Assembly: GCA_902462325.1 (NCBI GenBank)
Contig: CABQBF010000089.1
Location: forward strand, 1-10,161
Length of the DNA: 10,161 nucleotides
DNA from: an uncultured Peptococcaceae bacterium
GTDB lineage: Bacteria; Bacillota; Peptococcia; Peptococcales; Peptococcaceae
Reading direction: 5' to 3'
The number at the start of each line of letters is the position of its first letter. The stretch's first letter is position 1. A model generated the notes under the pieces. That model ran no database searches, was not told where the DNA came from, and saw only the letters and a list, made by a program, of their open reading frames with translations. The position numbers and the translations under genes are program-made. Shown here piece after piece: positions 1 to 6,459 of this stretch.

Positions 1-187
1 AAGCAATCTAATATTTTTTCGGTCACAAGTGTTACAATTTTGCTTGACCAGGACACAGATACCTCTGTTTTGTGTACAGTATGTTTTCAAGGAATTTTAT
101 GGATTCTTTTTTAGTTCAAAATAAATGTTGCACTTGCTATTGCAATTTAGACTTTAAAAATTACCGGAAACTAAAAAAATAAAAGTG

Positions 188-216
188 TTGCCTTTTTCCG
201 TTTTTTATGCTATTCT
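188..216 (+). promoter_or_regulatory. Promoter of the tRNA-Leu gene
   Basis: A sigma-A-type promoter: -35 box TTGCCT at 188-193, a 17-base spacer, and -10 box TATTCT at 211-216 preceded by TGC, an extended -10 element. Transcription would start near 223, about 16 bases before the tRNA. The AT-rich stretch from 1 to 187 contains no convincing gene on either strand; weaker hexamer pairs (TTGACC at 44-49, TTGCAC at 128-133) lack a good -10 box. Confidence 0.7.
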
Positions 217-238
217 AATAAAGTTCTTCCATGCTTAT

Positions 239-323
239 GCGGCTGTGGCGGAATTGGCATACGCGCACGTTTGAGGGGCGTGTGAGGCAACTCGTACGGG
301 TTCAAGTCCCGTTAGCCGCACCA
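239..323 (+). tRNA. tRNA-Leu (anticodon GAG)
   Basis: A complete class II tRNA of 85 bases with an encoded CCA end (321-323). The acceptor stem pairs GCGGCTG (239-245) with TAGCCGC (313-319), with a G-T pair at its base. The D stem is GCG/CGC. The anticodon stem CACGT/GCGTG encloses the 7-base loop TTGAGGG, which puts anticodon GAG at 273-275. A long variable arm (GAG-GCAA-CTC) and a T arm with loop TTCAAGT follow. The long variable arm plus GAG identifies leucine and decoding of CUC/CUU codons. It has its own promoter and terminator, so it appears monocistronic. Confidence 0.97.
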
Positions 324-324
324 G

Positions 325-375
325 AAAAGCCTGATACCTTTGTTTTATCCTAAGGTGTTAGGCTTTTTCTTTTTC
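325..375. terminator. Bidirectional terminator between tRNA-Leu and the regulator gene
   Basis: A long hairpin whose arms at 325-340 and 352-367 pair over 16 positions including G-U pairs, around an 11-base loop at 341-351. On the plus strand the right arm runs into T-rich sequence and would end tRNA transcription. On the minus strand the AAAA at the left arm becomes a short T run, so the same hairpin can terminate the convergent regulator gene, whose stop codon is at 412-414. Confidence 0.85.
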
Positions 376-411
376 TGCCTGAACTTTACACTTTTATATC
401 GCAAATAGCAA

Positions 412-1089
412 TCAATCTTTCTCCAATTCAGCTTCCAGCATCTCCTGCAGCCGTTCCAAATCTTTCACCAATAGCTTTTTGCCGACTTTTTCAAAGATGC
501 CTGCCTTCTCCAAATTGGAGATGTATCGGGTTACATTACTGCGGTGTACGCCAATATGGGAGGCAATATCACTGCGACTGGGCAGGTTTTCAATTAAGAT
601 GCCGTCTTTTGTCTGTTTCCCATACAAGGCTGCGCTCTGAAATAAAAATTTTAAGATTTTTACACCACTGCTTTCTTCAATTTCTTTCAACTGTCCTTGT
701 ATACACAAAAGCTGCCGTTTTTGATATTGCTCAAATATCGTAAAAAAATTCTTTTTACTTTGCAGCACAAACTGATAAATATCGTCAAAGATAATGTACA
801 AGATCTCCGAATCGACATCGGCCACAAGCCGTTTGCAAAAGCTTTTTCCAAAACCGGTTGGAATTAAGTTGCCGTCCTCCAAAAACCACATCAAACGCTC
901 CGAACCATGCTCGGTGCTGAAAAACACCTTCAAACAGCCCTTATGTAAAAATCCGCATACATTTTGTTCTGGTGGAATTATGCTTTCTCCTTTACGCACG
1001 GACTCTTTCCGATAACAGTGCTGTAAGCAAAATACCCGAAAGGCTTCAATGTCTGCATCCATCTCAATATAAGGCAAAAATTCCTGCAT
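412..1089 (-). CDS. Crp/Fnr-family transcriptional regulator
   Basis: About 225 residues, the normal length for the Crp/Fnr family. The N-terminal half (about 15-120) fits the cyclic-nucleotide-binding-like beta-roll. A long dimerisation helix (about 120-150) leads to a C-terminal winged helix-turn-helix at about 168-212, with helix-turn-helix core SRSDIASHIGVHRSNVTRYI at 171-190. The Arg-Ser pair that binds cAMP phosphate in CRP is not evident, so the effector is probably not cAMP. There are six cysteines, including C21-x3-C25 and C45-x6-C52, but not the classic FNR cluster spacing. The start is uncertain: ATG at 1089 is chosen, but an in-frame GTG at 1098 sits only 2 bases after the GGAGG at 1102-1106, which is too close for normal initiation. 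The stop is TGA. The gene is intact, has a near-perfect promoter, and probably controls the two genes upstream of it on the same strand (1269-5008). Effector and physiological role are unknown. Confidence 0.9.
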   Translation of the reverse strand: MQEFLPYIEMDADIEAFRVFCLQHCYRKESVRKGESIIPPEQNVCGFLHKGCLKVFFSTEHGSERLMWFLEDGNLIPTGFGKSFCKRLVADVDSEILYIIFDDIYQFVLQSKKNFFTIFEQYQKRQLLCIQGQLKEIEESSGVKILKFLFQSAALYGKQTKDGILIENLPSRSDIASHIGVHRSNVTRYISNLEKAGIFEKVGKKLLVKDLERLQEMLEAELEKD

Positions 1090-1137
1090 CCTTAGCACAA
1101 CCTCCAGCTATATTTGTATTGTTTATAAGTTATACTA

Positions 1138-1166
1138 ATTATAGGTCTTTTCTGCAAAATTGTAAA
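1138..1166 (-). promoter_or_regulatory. Promoter of the Crp/Fnr-family regulator gene
   Basis: Read on the minus strand, a -35 box TTTACA (1161-1166), a 17-base spacer and a perfect -10 box TATAAT (1138-1143). The predicted start is near 1131, giving a leader of about 40 bases. Unlike the two promoters upstream, it has a usable -35 box and no TGTTG-N4-CAACA palindrome. The regulator is therefore probably expressed without its own activation. Confidence 0.75.
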
Positions 1167-1216
1167 CGGCCAGTTTTTTGTGTATCTTATCAACCATGCT
1201 GTTCTTCCATACGGTA

Positions 1217-1253
1217 ATAAAAAACTCTGCCCCAGAAAACACGGAGCAGAGTT
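1217..1253 (-). terminator. Terminator after the permease gene
   Basis: On the minus strand the arms at 1243-1253 and 1223-1233 form an 11-bp stem (AACTCTGC core, one G-U pair) with a 9-base loop, followed directly by a T run. It lies 16 bases past the permease stop codon and separates the permease from the downstream regulator gene, which has its own promoter. Confidence 0.9.
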
Positions 1254-1941
1254 CCTATACCCGATAGTTTATAAAATCATCATACCCAATGGGATACCAA
1301 TGCAAAGCAACGCAATGATTACGCAAACGACGGAAACAATTCCTTGAAAATAGGCTTGCTTTGTGCTAATCCACTCGGTATTGCCAAATACCAAGCCTGC
1401 GCGGGAGCTGGCCCCCGGCGTGGCCATAGCAGCCGACAGAGCAAAAATCATCAACACCGTTACCAGAACTGGATTGGCCCCAAAAGCCTGCGCCAATTGG
1501 CACATGAGCGGCGTCATTGCCACCAACAGTACAGTATTATTCATAAACTGGGTTAAAACACAACAAATAACGCAGACTAAAATATAAATCATCATAGGGC
1601 TTTGTCCTGCAAAAATTGGTTTCATCAAGCCAAGAACCATCTTTGTAATCCCTGCTTCGCTATGCATCAAAGCAGTACCTAAAGGCCCTACAGAAGCCAA
1701 TAGGCAAACCATAGGCCATGGAATGGACTTGGCTGCCAGTTTGCCAAAATCCATAGCCGGTTCTCCTTGAAAACGGGTAAAGCACAATACAACAGTAATA
1801 CAAGCAATGACACCCACGGAGCTTAACTTATTTAATACGGCATAAATCCATAAATCCTTCGGTAAGGTACTAGGCAAATATAACGCCAAAATAATAACGA
1901 ACAACAATAAGGTTGCAAATTTTTGCTGACGATTATAATAA

Positions 1942-1947
1942 TTTTTT
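1942..1947 (-). other. Frameshift site in the permease gene (A6 tract)
   Basis: On the coding (minus) strand this is GAG followed by A6. Reading with seven A's continues smoothly from ...ALGEK into NYYNRQQKFATLLLFVII and on through the C-terminal membrane segments. With six A's the frame leaves the permease sequence and ends at 1832. Homopolymer length change, slippage or a sequencing indel are all possible. Confidence 0.75.
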
Positions 1948-2536
1948 CTCCCAGTGCAGTAAAATCTACATTCTTCAGTTTTGAAGCGTCTACGCGAATC
2001 ACAAATTTGCCGGCAATGATAAATAACAAGATGGCTGCCAGAGAAACAGCTATCATGAGACCACTGTAAGGTAAGAAATCTACACCCAACCCTGTAGCGG
2101 TATTCAGCCCTTTAATCCCCATCATAGACCATGGCGTCCACGGTTTCACACACATTCCCATAATACTTACATAGGCAACCCCAATCAGCAGGAAAGCACT
2201 CATTTTGCTCTGTTTTTCATAGCCCAGTTTCACCAATAATTTTTTGGTAATCCCCCACAGCAAAAAGATGGTTGCATAAATCCCTACAAAAGAACCACAG
2301 ATAAACGTCACTAAAAAAAGCATAAAAATAAACAGCCAGGGTTTGCCTTTTAAAACCTTCCGGGTCAGCATCCACTGCGTCATGGTATTGGTTAGTCCAA
2401 TGTCTTCCAGCCATGTGGTAAACACCGAAAAGAAAATGACTAGCAATACAATTTCACTGCCAAAACCAGAAGAGAACACCTGCGTTGCTGTTCCCAAGCC
2501 GCACATACTCAGCATAATTAAGCCTAATAGGCTGGG

Positions 2537-2539
2537 TCA
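2537..2539 (-). other. In-frame TGA within the permease gene, at an expected Trp codon
   Basis: The reading frame is open from ATG 2716 down to this TGA and remains open with permease-like sequence (PSLLGLIMLSMCG) immediately after it. A single G-to-A change from TGG would explain it. A 5-bp stem (AGCCT/AGGCT) follows within a few bases but is too small to be a bacterial selenocysteine insertion element. Confidence 0.75.
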
Positions 2540-2799
2540 AATCAAATCAACAAAAATCCAGCCCCACATCATGCCTAAAAAGATGCCTAACACCTTAACG
2601 CCAAATTCTGTAACAGTGCCAAAGGGCGGCAACACCCAGCCGCTTACCATAAGGGCAACCATAATAACCGGATGGAGCCATAAACCGATGCCACTTTTCT
2701 TTGCTACTTCTCCCATTTTCCTTCATCCTCTCTTTTTGCGATAACCTGAATTAGTTCTAATGTTTCAATCATAATTCCGGAATGATTGTTGATACTTTT

Positions 2800-2805
2800 A
2801 TTATA
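2800..2805 (-). promoter_or_regulatory. -10 box of the permease promoter
   Basis: A perfect TATAAT on the minus strand; the start would be near 2793, giving a leader of about 76 bases to the ATG at 2716. The hexamer 17 bases upstream is CATTTT, a poor -35 box, so the promoter probably needs an activator. The palindrome at 2826-2839 lies where a class II activator would touch RNA polymerase. Confidence 0.7.
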
Positions 2806-2825
2806 GTGGCTTTCACAAAAGAAAA

Positions 2826-2839
2826 TGTTGCGTACAACA
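2826..2839. promoter_or_regulatory. Predicted Crp/Fnr-type operator upstream of the permease gene
   Basis: A perfect palindrome TGTTG-CGTA-CAACA with 5-bp half-sites and a 4-bp spacer, the geometry of FNR/CprK-type sites. It is flanked by AAAA on the left and ACTTTTT on the right. Its centre is about 39.5 bases upstream of the predicted start, near the -41.5 of class II activation. The same element with the same flanks occurs at 5126-5139. Binding by the regulator at 412-1089 is inferred from proximity and family. Confidence 0.7.
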
Positions 2840-2929
2840 ACTTTTTGAGCATTTTTATCATAACTATTCAAATTATTCGCATATCATTTATTATTTTTGC
2901 TTTTATCGCAATAAAATATAACAACATCT

Positions 2930-2977
2930 AAAAAAGCTGCCTTGCAGAGACATTCCCTCTGACAAGACAGCTTTTTT
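2930..2977 (-). terminator. Terminator after the phosphodiesterase-like gene
   Basis: On the minus strand, AAAAAAGCTG-type outer arms and a CAGAG/CTCTG inner stem fold into a long hairpin with one mismatch and one bulge, ending in a T6 run (2930-2935). It lies 28 bases past the ancestral stop codon at 3006, so the hydrolase gene appears monocistronic. The AT-rich stretch 2840-2929 between it and the permease operator holds no gene that I can see. Confidence 0.85.
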
Positions 2978-3005
2978 CACTGCACAGTTTTTTTCTAAAA
3001 CAATA

Positions 3006-3106
3006 CTATTCTACAATCTGATGCACTGGCGCACCTTCACATTGAGCAGGCATTCTCACACCCAGCAGCGTGGCGATAGTTGGCGCAATGTCACATTCCC
3101 GAATGA
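3006..3106 (-). other. Displaced C-terminal coding segment of the phosphodiesterase-like gene
   Basis: In the frame shifted by one base, this stretch encodes RECDIAPTIATLLGV and then a tail ending PVHQIVE and TAG (3006-3008). D-I-A-P-T followed by a short hydrophobic run and LLG is the usual C-terminal signature of alkaline-phosphatase-superfamily phosphodiesterases. It is the original end of the gene at 3056-5008, cut off by loss of one base at about 3104-3111. Restoring one base would give about 667 residues. Confidence 0.8.
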
Positions 3107-5008
3107 TAGGTCAGTATAGCCCTTCTTCAAGCCTTTCCCGACAGCAACAAAAATTGGCGACAGGGAGGAATCGCAGCATGCAATCGAGGTGGACAGAGCG
3201 TCGGCATGAACACGGTTATTGCCTTCTTTCAGGAAGAATACTAGGTCCCCGCATTCCGGACCATTCATCCCCAGCAGAACAGCATCCCGATTGCGCAGCA
3301 CCAGGCTGACAATACGACTGTTGGTACGGGGATCGCGATATCCGTATAAAGCATCGATAATTTCATCTTCTACTTTGTATTTATCTTCCGGCTCTACAAT
3401 GCCGTGCGCATCTCTGCCTTTCAGGTTAATCCAAATATGGTCGCCGCGGATAGCCAATGCTTTGGTGTGTTCCCAATCAACTTCACGCAGGTCATTGCCA
3501 TTTTCATCTTTCTTCACGGCAGTAAAGCCCAATTCTTCCATAACACGTACACTTACGCCGCCTGGATCGCCCAGCAGTGGTGGAACATCCTCCCGCACCA
3601 AAAGGCCATGATCGGAAACAACCATCAAAGTCCAGTCTTTTTCCAGCAGATGCACGAAGGAGCCAATGTATTCATCGGCATCCATATAACATTTTTCAAT
3701 CAACTTTTCATAATCGGCCGGTACATTATGGTCGGTTTCATGGGCGTCATGGGCATAATGCCAGAAAATATGCCCCTGCGCGTCAATCATATGCAGATGG
3801 GAAAAAATAACTTCCATGCCCTGTTTCTCAATCATATAGTTCAGGGCATTTGCCTGCCAATGCATATAGTTTCTCCATACTGGCTGCAGCAATTCGGTAG
3901 AAAACTCATAATTTTTGCCGCCCAATTGGGTAAATGGCGGTACATACCCTACATTGCTGACAACATCTTGATATAAGCTCTGCGGATGCCATCTGTTATT
4001 GTTGTGAATATCATAAGCAGTACTGGTCCACATCCGAACCTGGGAACCGTCCTTGGCAATTTCCAAAGCCTTGAAGGAACGGGTGACATCCACATTGTTA
4101 CCGTTTACATTGACTTTATCCAATGTGTTCATCAACAATTGCCCCTGTTTCATGGTTGCATATGGCTGCGCTTCTTTCTTACTCAAATAAACTGCAACCG
4201 TGTCATATTCTCCCTGTTCATTTTTCAGAATTAAGGCTGGCCGTCTGGTTAAACCGCCGGAAGTTACAATGGTAAATTCTAAAGCACCTTCCGGCGCGTT
4301 GGCCCATCCGTGTGCTTCTTTAATTGGAGAGTTAATCAAATCAAAAGGCGGCGTATCTAAGCCAACTTCTCCTTGAGCATGGGATAATTCTACATTCTGT
4401 AGCTGATTCATCTTATGACGGTTTAAACGGCCGCTGGCCAGAGCATCGTCGTTTTCTTCTTCCAGTTCTTCAATAACACAGCCGGCGCCGGTTTTATTGA
4501 TGAATTTAGGACGATACAAAACTTCTTTGAAATCTTTATTGGCGATAATATATTTTTCAAAATCTACGTTAGCGCTACTCATCTGTACTGCCGCTGGCTG
4601 CGCACCATCTACGACATACAGATTAGGGCTGTCGGAAGATGCTGGCCAGGAGGAACCGGGCCAATGCCATACTAAAGTCTTTTTGCCAGCTTCTGCTGTT
4701 ACATTCCATAACTGTTCTGCTTTGCACATTCTGGAGTCCAGATTATAAATGATGGTATCCAGATTGTCCGGATCTTGGTTCCAGAAACAGGTGATACCAT
4801 GGGTTCCTGGGTTGGCGCCAGTGGCTAAAGTGGTCCACATTGGCGGGGTTACAGTCGGATGACCGCCCAACATCACCAAATCTTCCCGGCAAGCGCCAGA
4901 CTCTACTAATTTTTTCACGTTTGGCATTTTTCCCTGATCCATATATTTTTTGGTCAGGCTTGGGTCCATGCCATCCAGCCCAATAACAAATATTTTACTG
5001 CTCGACAT
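3056..5008 (-). CDS. Alkaline phosphatase superfamily hydrolase (type I phosphodiesterase/sulfatase-like), C-terminus frameshifted
   Basis: A protein of about 650 residues of the alkaline phosphatase superfamily, nearest in motifs to type I phosphodiesterase/nucleotide pyrophosphatase enzymes, which hydrolyse phosphate or sulfate esters with two metal ions. Visible elements are GLDGMD at 10-15 (metal ligand D12); TVTPPMWTTLATGANPGTHGI from residue 52, with T54 the likely nucleophile; D408-x3-H412; SDHG at 464-467 (D465, H466); and a late His near 600. No signal peptide is seen, so it is probably cytoplasmic. The start chosen is ATG at 5008 (MSSSKIFVIG) because a strong AAGGAGGAG lies 6 bases before it; the in-frame ATG at 5026 has no such site. 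All predicted catalytic residues precede the frameshift at about 3104-3111, after which the protein ends with unrelated residues at 3056. It may keep some activity, but the missing segment belongs to the conserved fold. The substrate is unknown. Its promoter carries the same operator as the permease gene. Confidence 0.85.
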   Translation of the reverse strand: MSSSKIFVIGLDGMDPSLTKKYMDQGKMPNVKKLVESGACREDLVMLGGHPTVTPPMWTTLATGANPGTHGITCFWNQDPDNLDTIIYNLDSRMCKAEQLWNVTAEAGKKTLVWHWPGSSWPASSDSPNLYVVDGAQPAAVQMSSANVDFEKYIIANKDFKEVLYRPKFINKTGAGCVIEELEEENDDALASGRLNRHKMNQLQNVELSHAQGEVGLDTPPFDLINSPIKEAHGWANAPEGALEFTIVTSGGLTRRPALILKNEQGEYDTVAVYLSKKEAQPYATMKQGQLLMNTLDKVNVNGNNVDVTRSFKALEIAKDGSQVRMWTSTAYDIHNNNRWHPQSLYQDVVSNVGYVPPFTQLGGKNYEFSTELLQPVWRNYMHWQANALNYMIEKQGMEVIFSHLHMIDAQGHIFWHYAHDAHETDHNVPADYEKLIEKCYMDADEYIGSFVHLLEKDWTLMVVSDHGLLVREDVPPLLGDPGGVSVRVMEELGFTAVKKDENGNDLREVDWEHTKALAIRGDHIWINLKGRDAHGIVEPEDKYKVEDEIIDALYGYRDPRTNSRIVSLVLRNRDAVLLGMNGPECGDLVFFLKEGNNRVHADALSTSIACCDSSLSPIFVAVGKGLKKGYTDLSFGNVTLRQLSPRCWV

Positions 5009-5010
5009 AA

Positions 5011-5020
5011 AAAACTCCTC
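5011..5020 (-). promoter_or_regulatory. Ribosome binding site deciding the hydrolase start
   Basis: AAGGAGGAG-type Shine-Dalgarno sequence followed by a T run and ATG at 5006-5008. It lies downstream of the alternative in-frame ATG at 5026, so the shorter protein is favoured. Confidence 0.85.
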
Positions 5021-5098
5021 CTTCATTCTAATACATTCTCATTAGAACATTTTTCCATCTACTGGCTTATCAACTCTAGAGCTTTATTTGATATTGTT

Positions 5099-5104
5099 AT
5101 TATA
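5099..5104 (-). promoter_or_regulatory. -10 box of the phosphodiesterase-like gene promoter
   Basis: A perfect TATAAT on the minus strand with a predicted start near 5092, about 84 bases before the ATG at 5008. No recognisable -35 hexamer sits at the right spacing. The palindrome at 5126-5139 is centred about 40.5 bases upstream of the start, within one base of the spacing at the permease promoter. Confidence 0.7.
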
Positions 5105-5125
5105 AGCTGTCTTCATATTGCAAAA

Positions 5126-5139
5126 TGTTGTCTGCAACA
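5126..5139. promoter_or_regulatory. Predicted Crp/Fnr-type operator upstream of the phosphodiesterase-like gene
   Basis: TGTTG-TCTG-CAACA, with the same half-sites, spacer length and flanks (AAAA before, ACTTTTT after) as the copy at 2826-2839; only the 4-bp spacer differs. It lies between two divergent genes, but about 83 bases from the -10 box of the rightward gene, so control of the leftward hydrolase gene is the better fit. Confidence 0.7.
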
Positions 5140-5198
5140 ACTTTTTCCAAAAAATTTCTCTTATCCGCAAAATATTTTAAAGCTTCTGAAACTTTCCC

Positions 5199-5227
5199 TT
5201 TAACAAATACATCCAATTATATATAAT
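5199..5227 (+). promoter_or_regulatory. Promoter of the secreted copper-amine-oxidase-N-like gene
   Basis: A -35 box TTTAAC at 5199-5204, a 17-base spacer and a perfect -10 box TATAAT at 5222-5227. The start would be near 5234, giving an untranslated leader of about 117 bases. No other regulatory element is recognised in the leader except a short tandem repeat. Confidence 0.6.
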
Positions 5228-5301
5228 GAAATAAAATAAACCTGCCGTCATTGCTTCCTACAGAATAGTCAAAAGAATACGGCTGTTTGTTCCTTTTCAA
5301 T

Positions 5302-5319
5302 CACAACACTCACAACACT
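5302..5319 (+). repeat. Tandem 9-base repeat in the 5' leader
   Basis: CACAACACT occurs twice with no gap (5302-5310 and 5311-5319), about 30 bases before the start codon. No function is evident. It is too short and too few in copy number to be a minisatellite, and may be chance. Confidence 0.5.
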
Positions 5320-5350
5320 ATTTTGATACACACAGAAAGGACTGTTTTTT

Positions 5351-6406
5351 ATGAAAAAAAGTTTCGCCGTTGGAATTGCTACCGCAGCTTTATTGGCAAC
5401 CTGCAGCACCGCTGCGCTGGCAGCGCCTTCCGTTGTTGTAGATAACCAAAGCCTAACCTTAGACCAGCCGCCGGTGATTGTGAATTCCCGCACGCTGGTG
5501 CCGATGCGCGCTATTTTTGAAGCCTTAGGCTGCGAAGTCAACTGGTACGCGGATACGCAAGCTGTTGTGTCCCAGAAAGACTTGCAATCGATGTCGCTCA
5601 CCGTTGGGGAAGATACGCTCTATTTGAACAACAAAAAAATCAAGCTGGATGTGCCTGCTCAAATTGTGAATGGTCGCACCATGGTTCCTTTGCGCGCTGT
5701 CTCCGAAGCCTTGAACGCCACAGTGGCGTGGGATGCCGATACCGAAACGATCACCGTACAAAGCGCTGGACAAGGCGACTATGGCTATCAAACGGAACGC
5801 TATACCAAAAACGAAAACAATATCTCCGTGGATATGGCCTATCCGCAATTTACTATTACCGGCAACAACCAAGCGGCGCTGACCGATTTGAACAGCCAGT
5901 TGGCCGCCGCAGCCCGCAGCCGTGCTACAACCATTGCACAGGATTTTGGCAAATTATTGGAGGAAGCAGGGCCAGCTTCTTTTAGCTGCACCGCGCAGGA
6001 ACGCTACGCTGTCACATACAATAAAAAAGATTATGTTTCTATTCTCTTTCAAACCATGCAGGACACCCACGGCGCCCACCCGATGACGGTGCGCAATTCG
6101 GCCATCTATGATATGACCACCGGCAAAACGCTGGCCTTAACCGATATTTTAAAGGGCGATCAACAAACCATCGACAGCTTGATTTTGGCCGGCTTCACAG
6201 CCCAAATCAAAGCACAGCCGGAAGCCTTCTATCCAGATGCTGAAAGCTATCTGGCCAAAACAGTGTCCGACCACAGCTACAGCTATTATCTCGATGAAAA
6301 CGGCTTGACCTTCTACTTCCAGTTGTACGAAATTGCGCCTTATGCAGCCGGATTTTCCGAATACACACTGCCCTTCAGCAGCGACGCATTCCAGTTGACA
6401 TTCTAA
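5351..6406 (+). CDS. Secreted copper amine oxidase N-terminal domain protein with DUF4163/DUF3298-like C-terminus
   Basis: 351 residues. The N-terminus (MKKSF, hydrophobic core, then ALAA) is a signal peptide with cleavage near residue 24-25. The Cys at 18 lacks a good lipobox, so it is probably secreted or surface-associated rather than a lipoprotein. Two related repeats follow: about 30-73 (with SRTLVPMRAIFEALGCEV) and about 86-137 (with GRTMVPLRAVSEALNATV), the copper amine oxidase N-terminal-like unit often found in cell-envelope proteins of Firmicutes. The rest (about 150-350) resembles the DUF4163 plus DUF3298 pair found in the deacetylase PdaC and the anti-sigma factor RsiV. No catalytic deacetylase domain and no transmembrane anchor are present. 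A role at the peptidoglycan is inferred and no enzyme activity is claimed. ATG 5351 follows AAAGGA at 5336-5341. The gene has its own promoter and terminator. Confidence 0.85.
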   Translation: MKKSFAVGIATAALLATCSTAALAAPSVVVDNQSLTLDQPPVIVNSRTLVPMRAIFEALGCEVNWYADTQAVVSQKDLQSMSLTVGEDTLYLNNKKIKLDVPAQIVNGRTMVPLRAVSEALNATVAWDADTETITVQSAGQGDYGYQTERYTKNENNISVDMAYPQFTITGNNQAALTDLNSQLAAAARSRATTIAQDFGKLLEEAGPASFSCTAQERYAVTYNKKDYVSILFQTMQDTHGAHPMTVRNSAIYDMTTGKTLALTDILKGDQQTIDSLILAGFTAQIKAQPEAFYPDAESYLAKTVSDHSYSYYLDENGLTFYFQLYEIAPYAAGFSEYTLPFSSDAFQLTF

Positions 6407-6459
6407 CCTATCGCAAATTCTATAAAAACATGCCCAAAAAATACCTTCATACGATAAAT

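Larger units (their letters stand above)
1269..2716 (-). pseudogene. SLC13/DASS-type anion permease, disrupted by a nonsense codon and a frameshift
   Basis: Joining three open segments gives a continuous hydrophobic protein of about 482 residues, the normal length for the divalent anion:Na+ symporter (DASS/SLC13) family. That family moves dicarboxylates, citrate or sulfate. About ten or more membrane segments are visible. FMNNTVLLVA in the C-terminal half resembles the repeated SNT sodium/substrate-binding motif of the family, with N in place of S. The chosen start is ATG at 2714-2716, preceded by AAGGA. Two lesions are visible: codon 60 is TGA (2537-2539) within VDLI-stop-PSLLGL, where TGG (Trp) would be expected, and the T6 tract at 1942-1947 needs one more base to join residues before about 257 to the rest. 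From sequence alone the full-length protein cannot be made unless these are sequencing errors. A restart at Met68 lacks a ribosome binding site. A citrate, dicarboxylate or sulfate substrate is not distinguishable. Confidence 0.8.

Noticed and set aside
124..192. Further regulator sites near the tRNA promoter (TGTTG at 127-131 and 186-190)
   Set aside because: Only single half-sites are present, without a CAACA partner at 4-bp spacing.
239..323. tRNA-Leu as an attachment site for an integrated element
   Set aside because: No integrase gene and no second copy of the tRNA 3' end is found in the window.
2517..2539. Selenocysteine at the permease TGA, because a small stem (AGCCT/AGGCT) follows it
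   Set aside because: The stem has only 5 bp and a 3-base loop, the position is expected to be Trp, and the permease family is not known for selenocysteine.
3070..4748. Open frames on the strand opposite the hydrolase gene
   Set aside because: They are antisense to a gene with clear family motifs, and none has a recognisable product or ribosome binding site.
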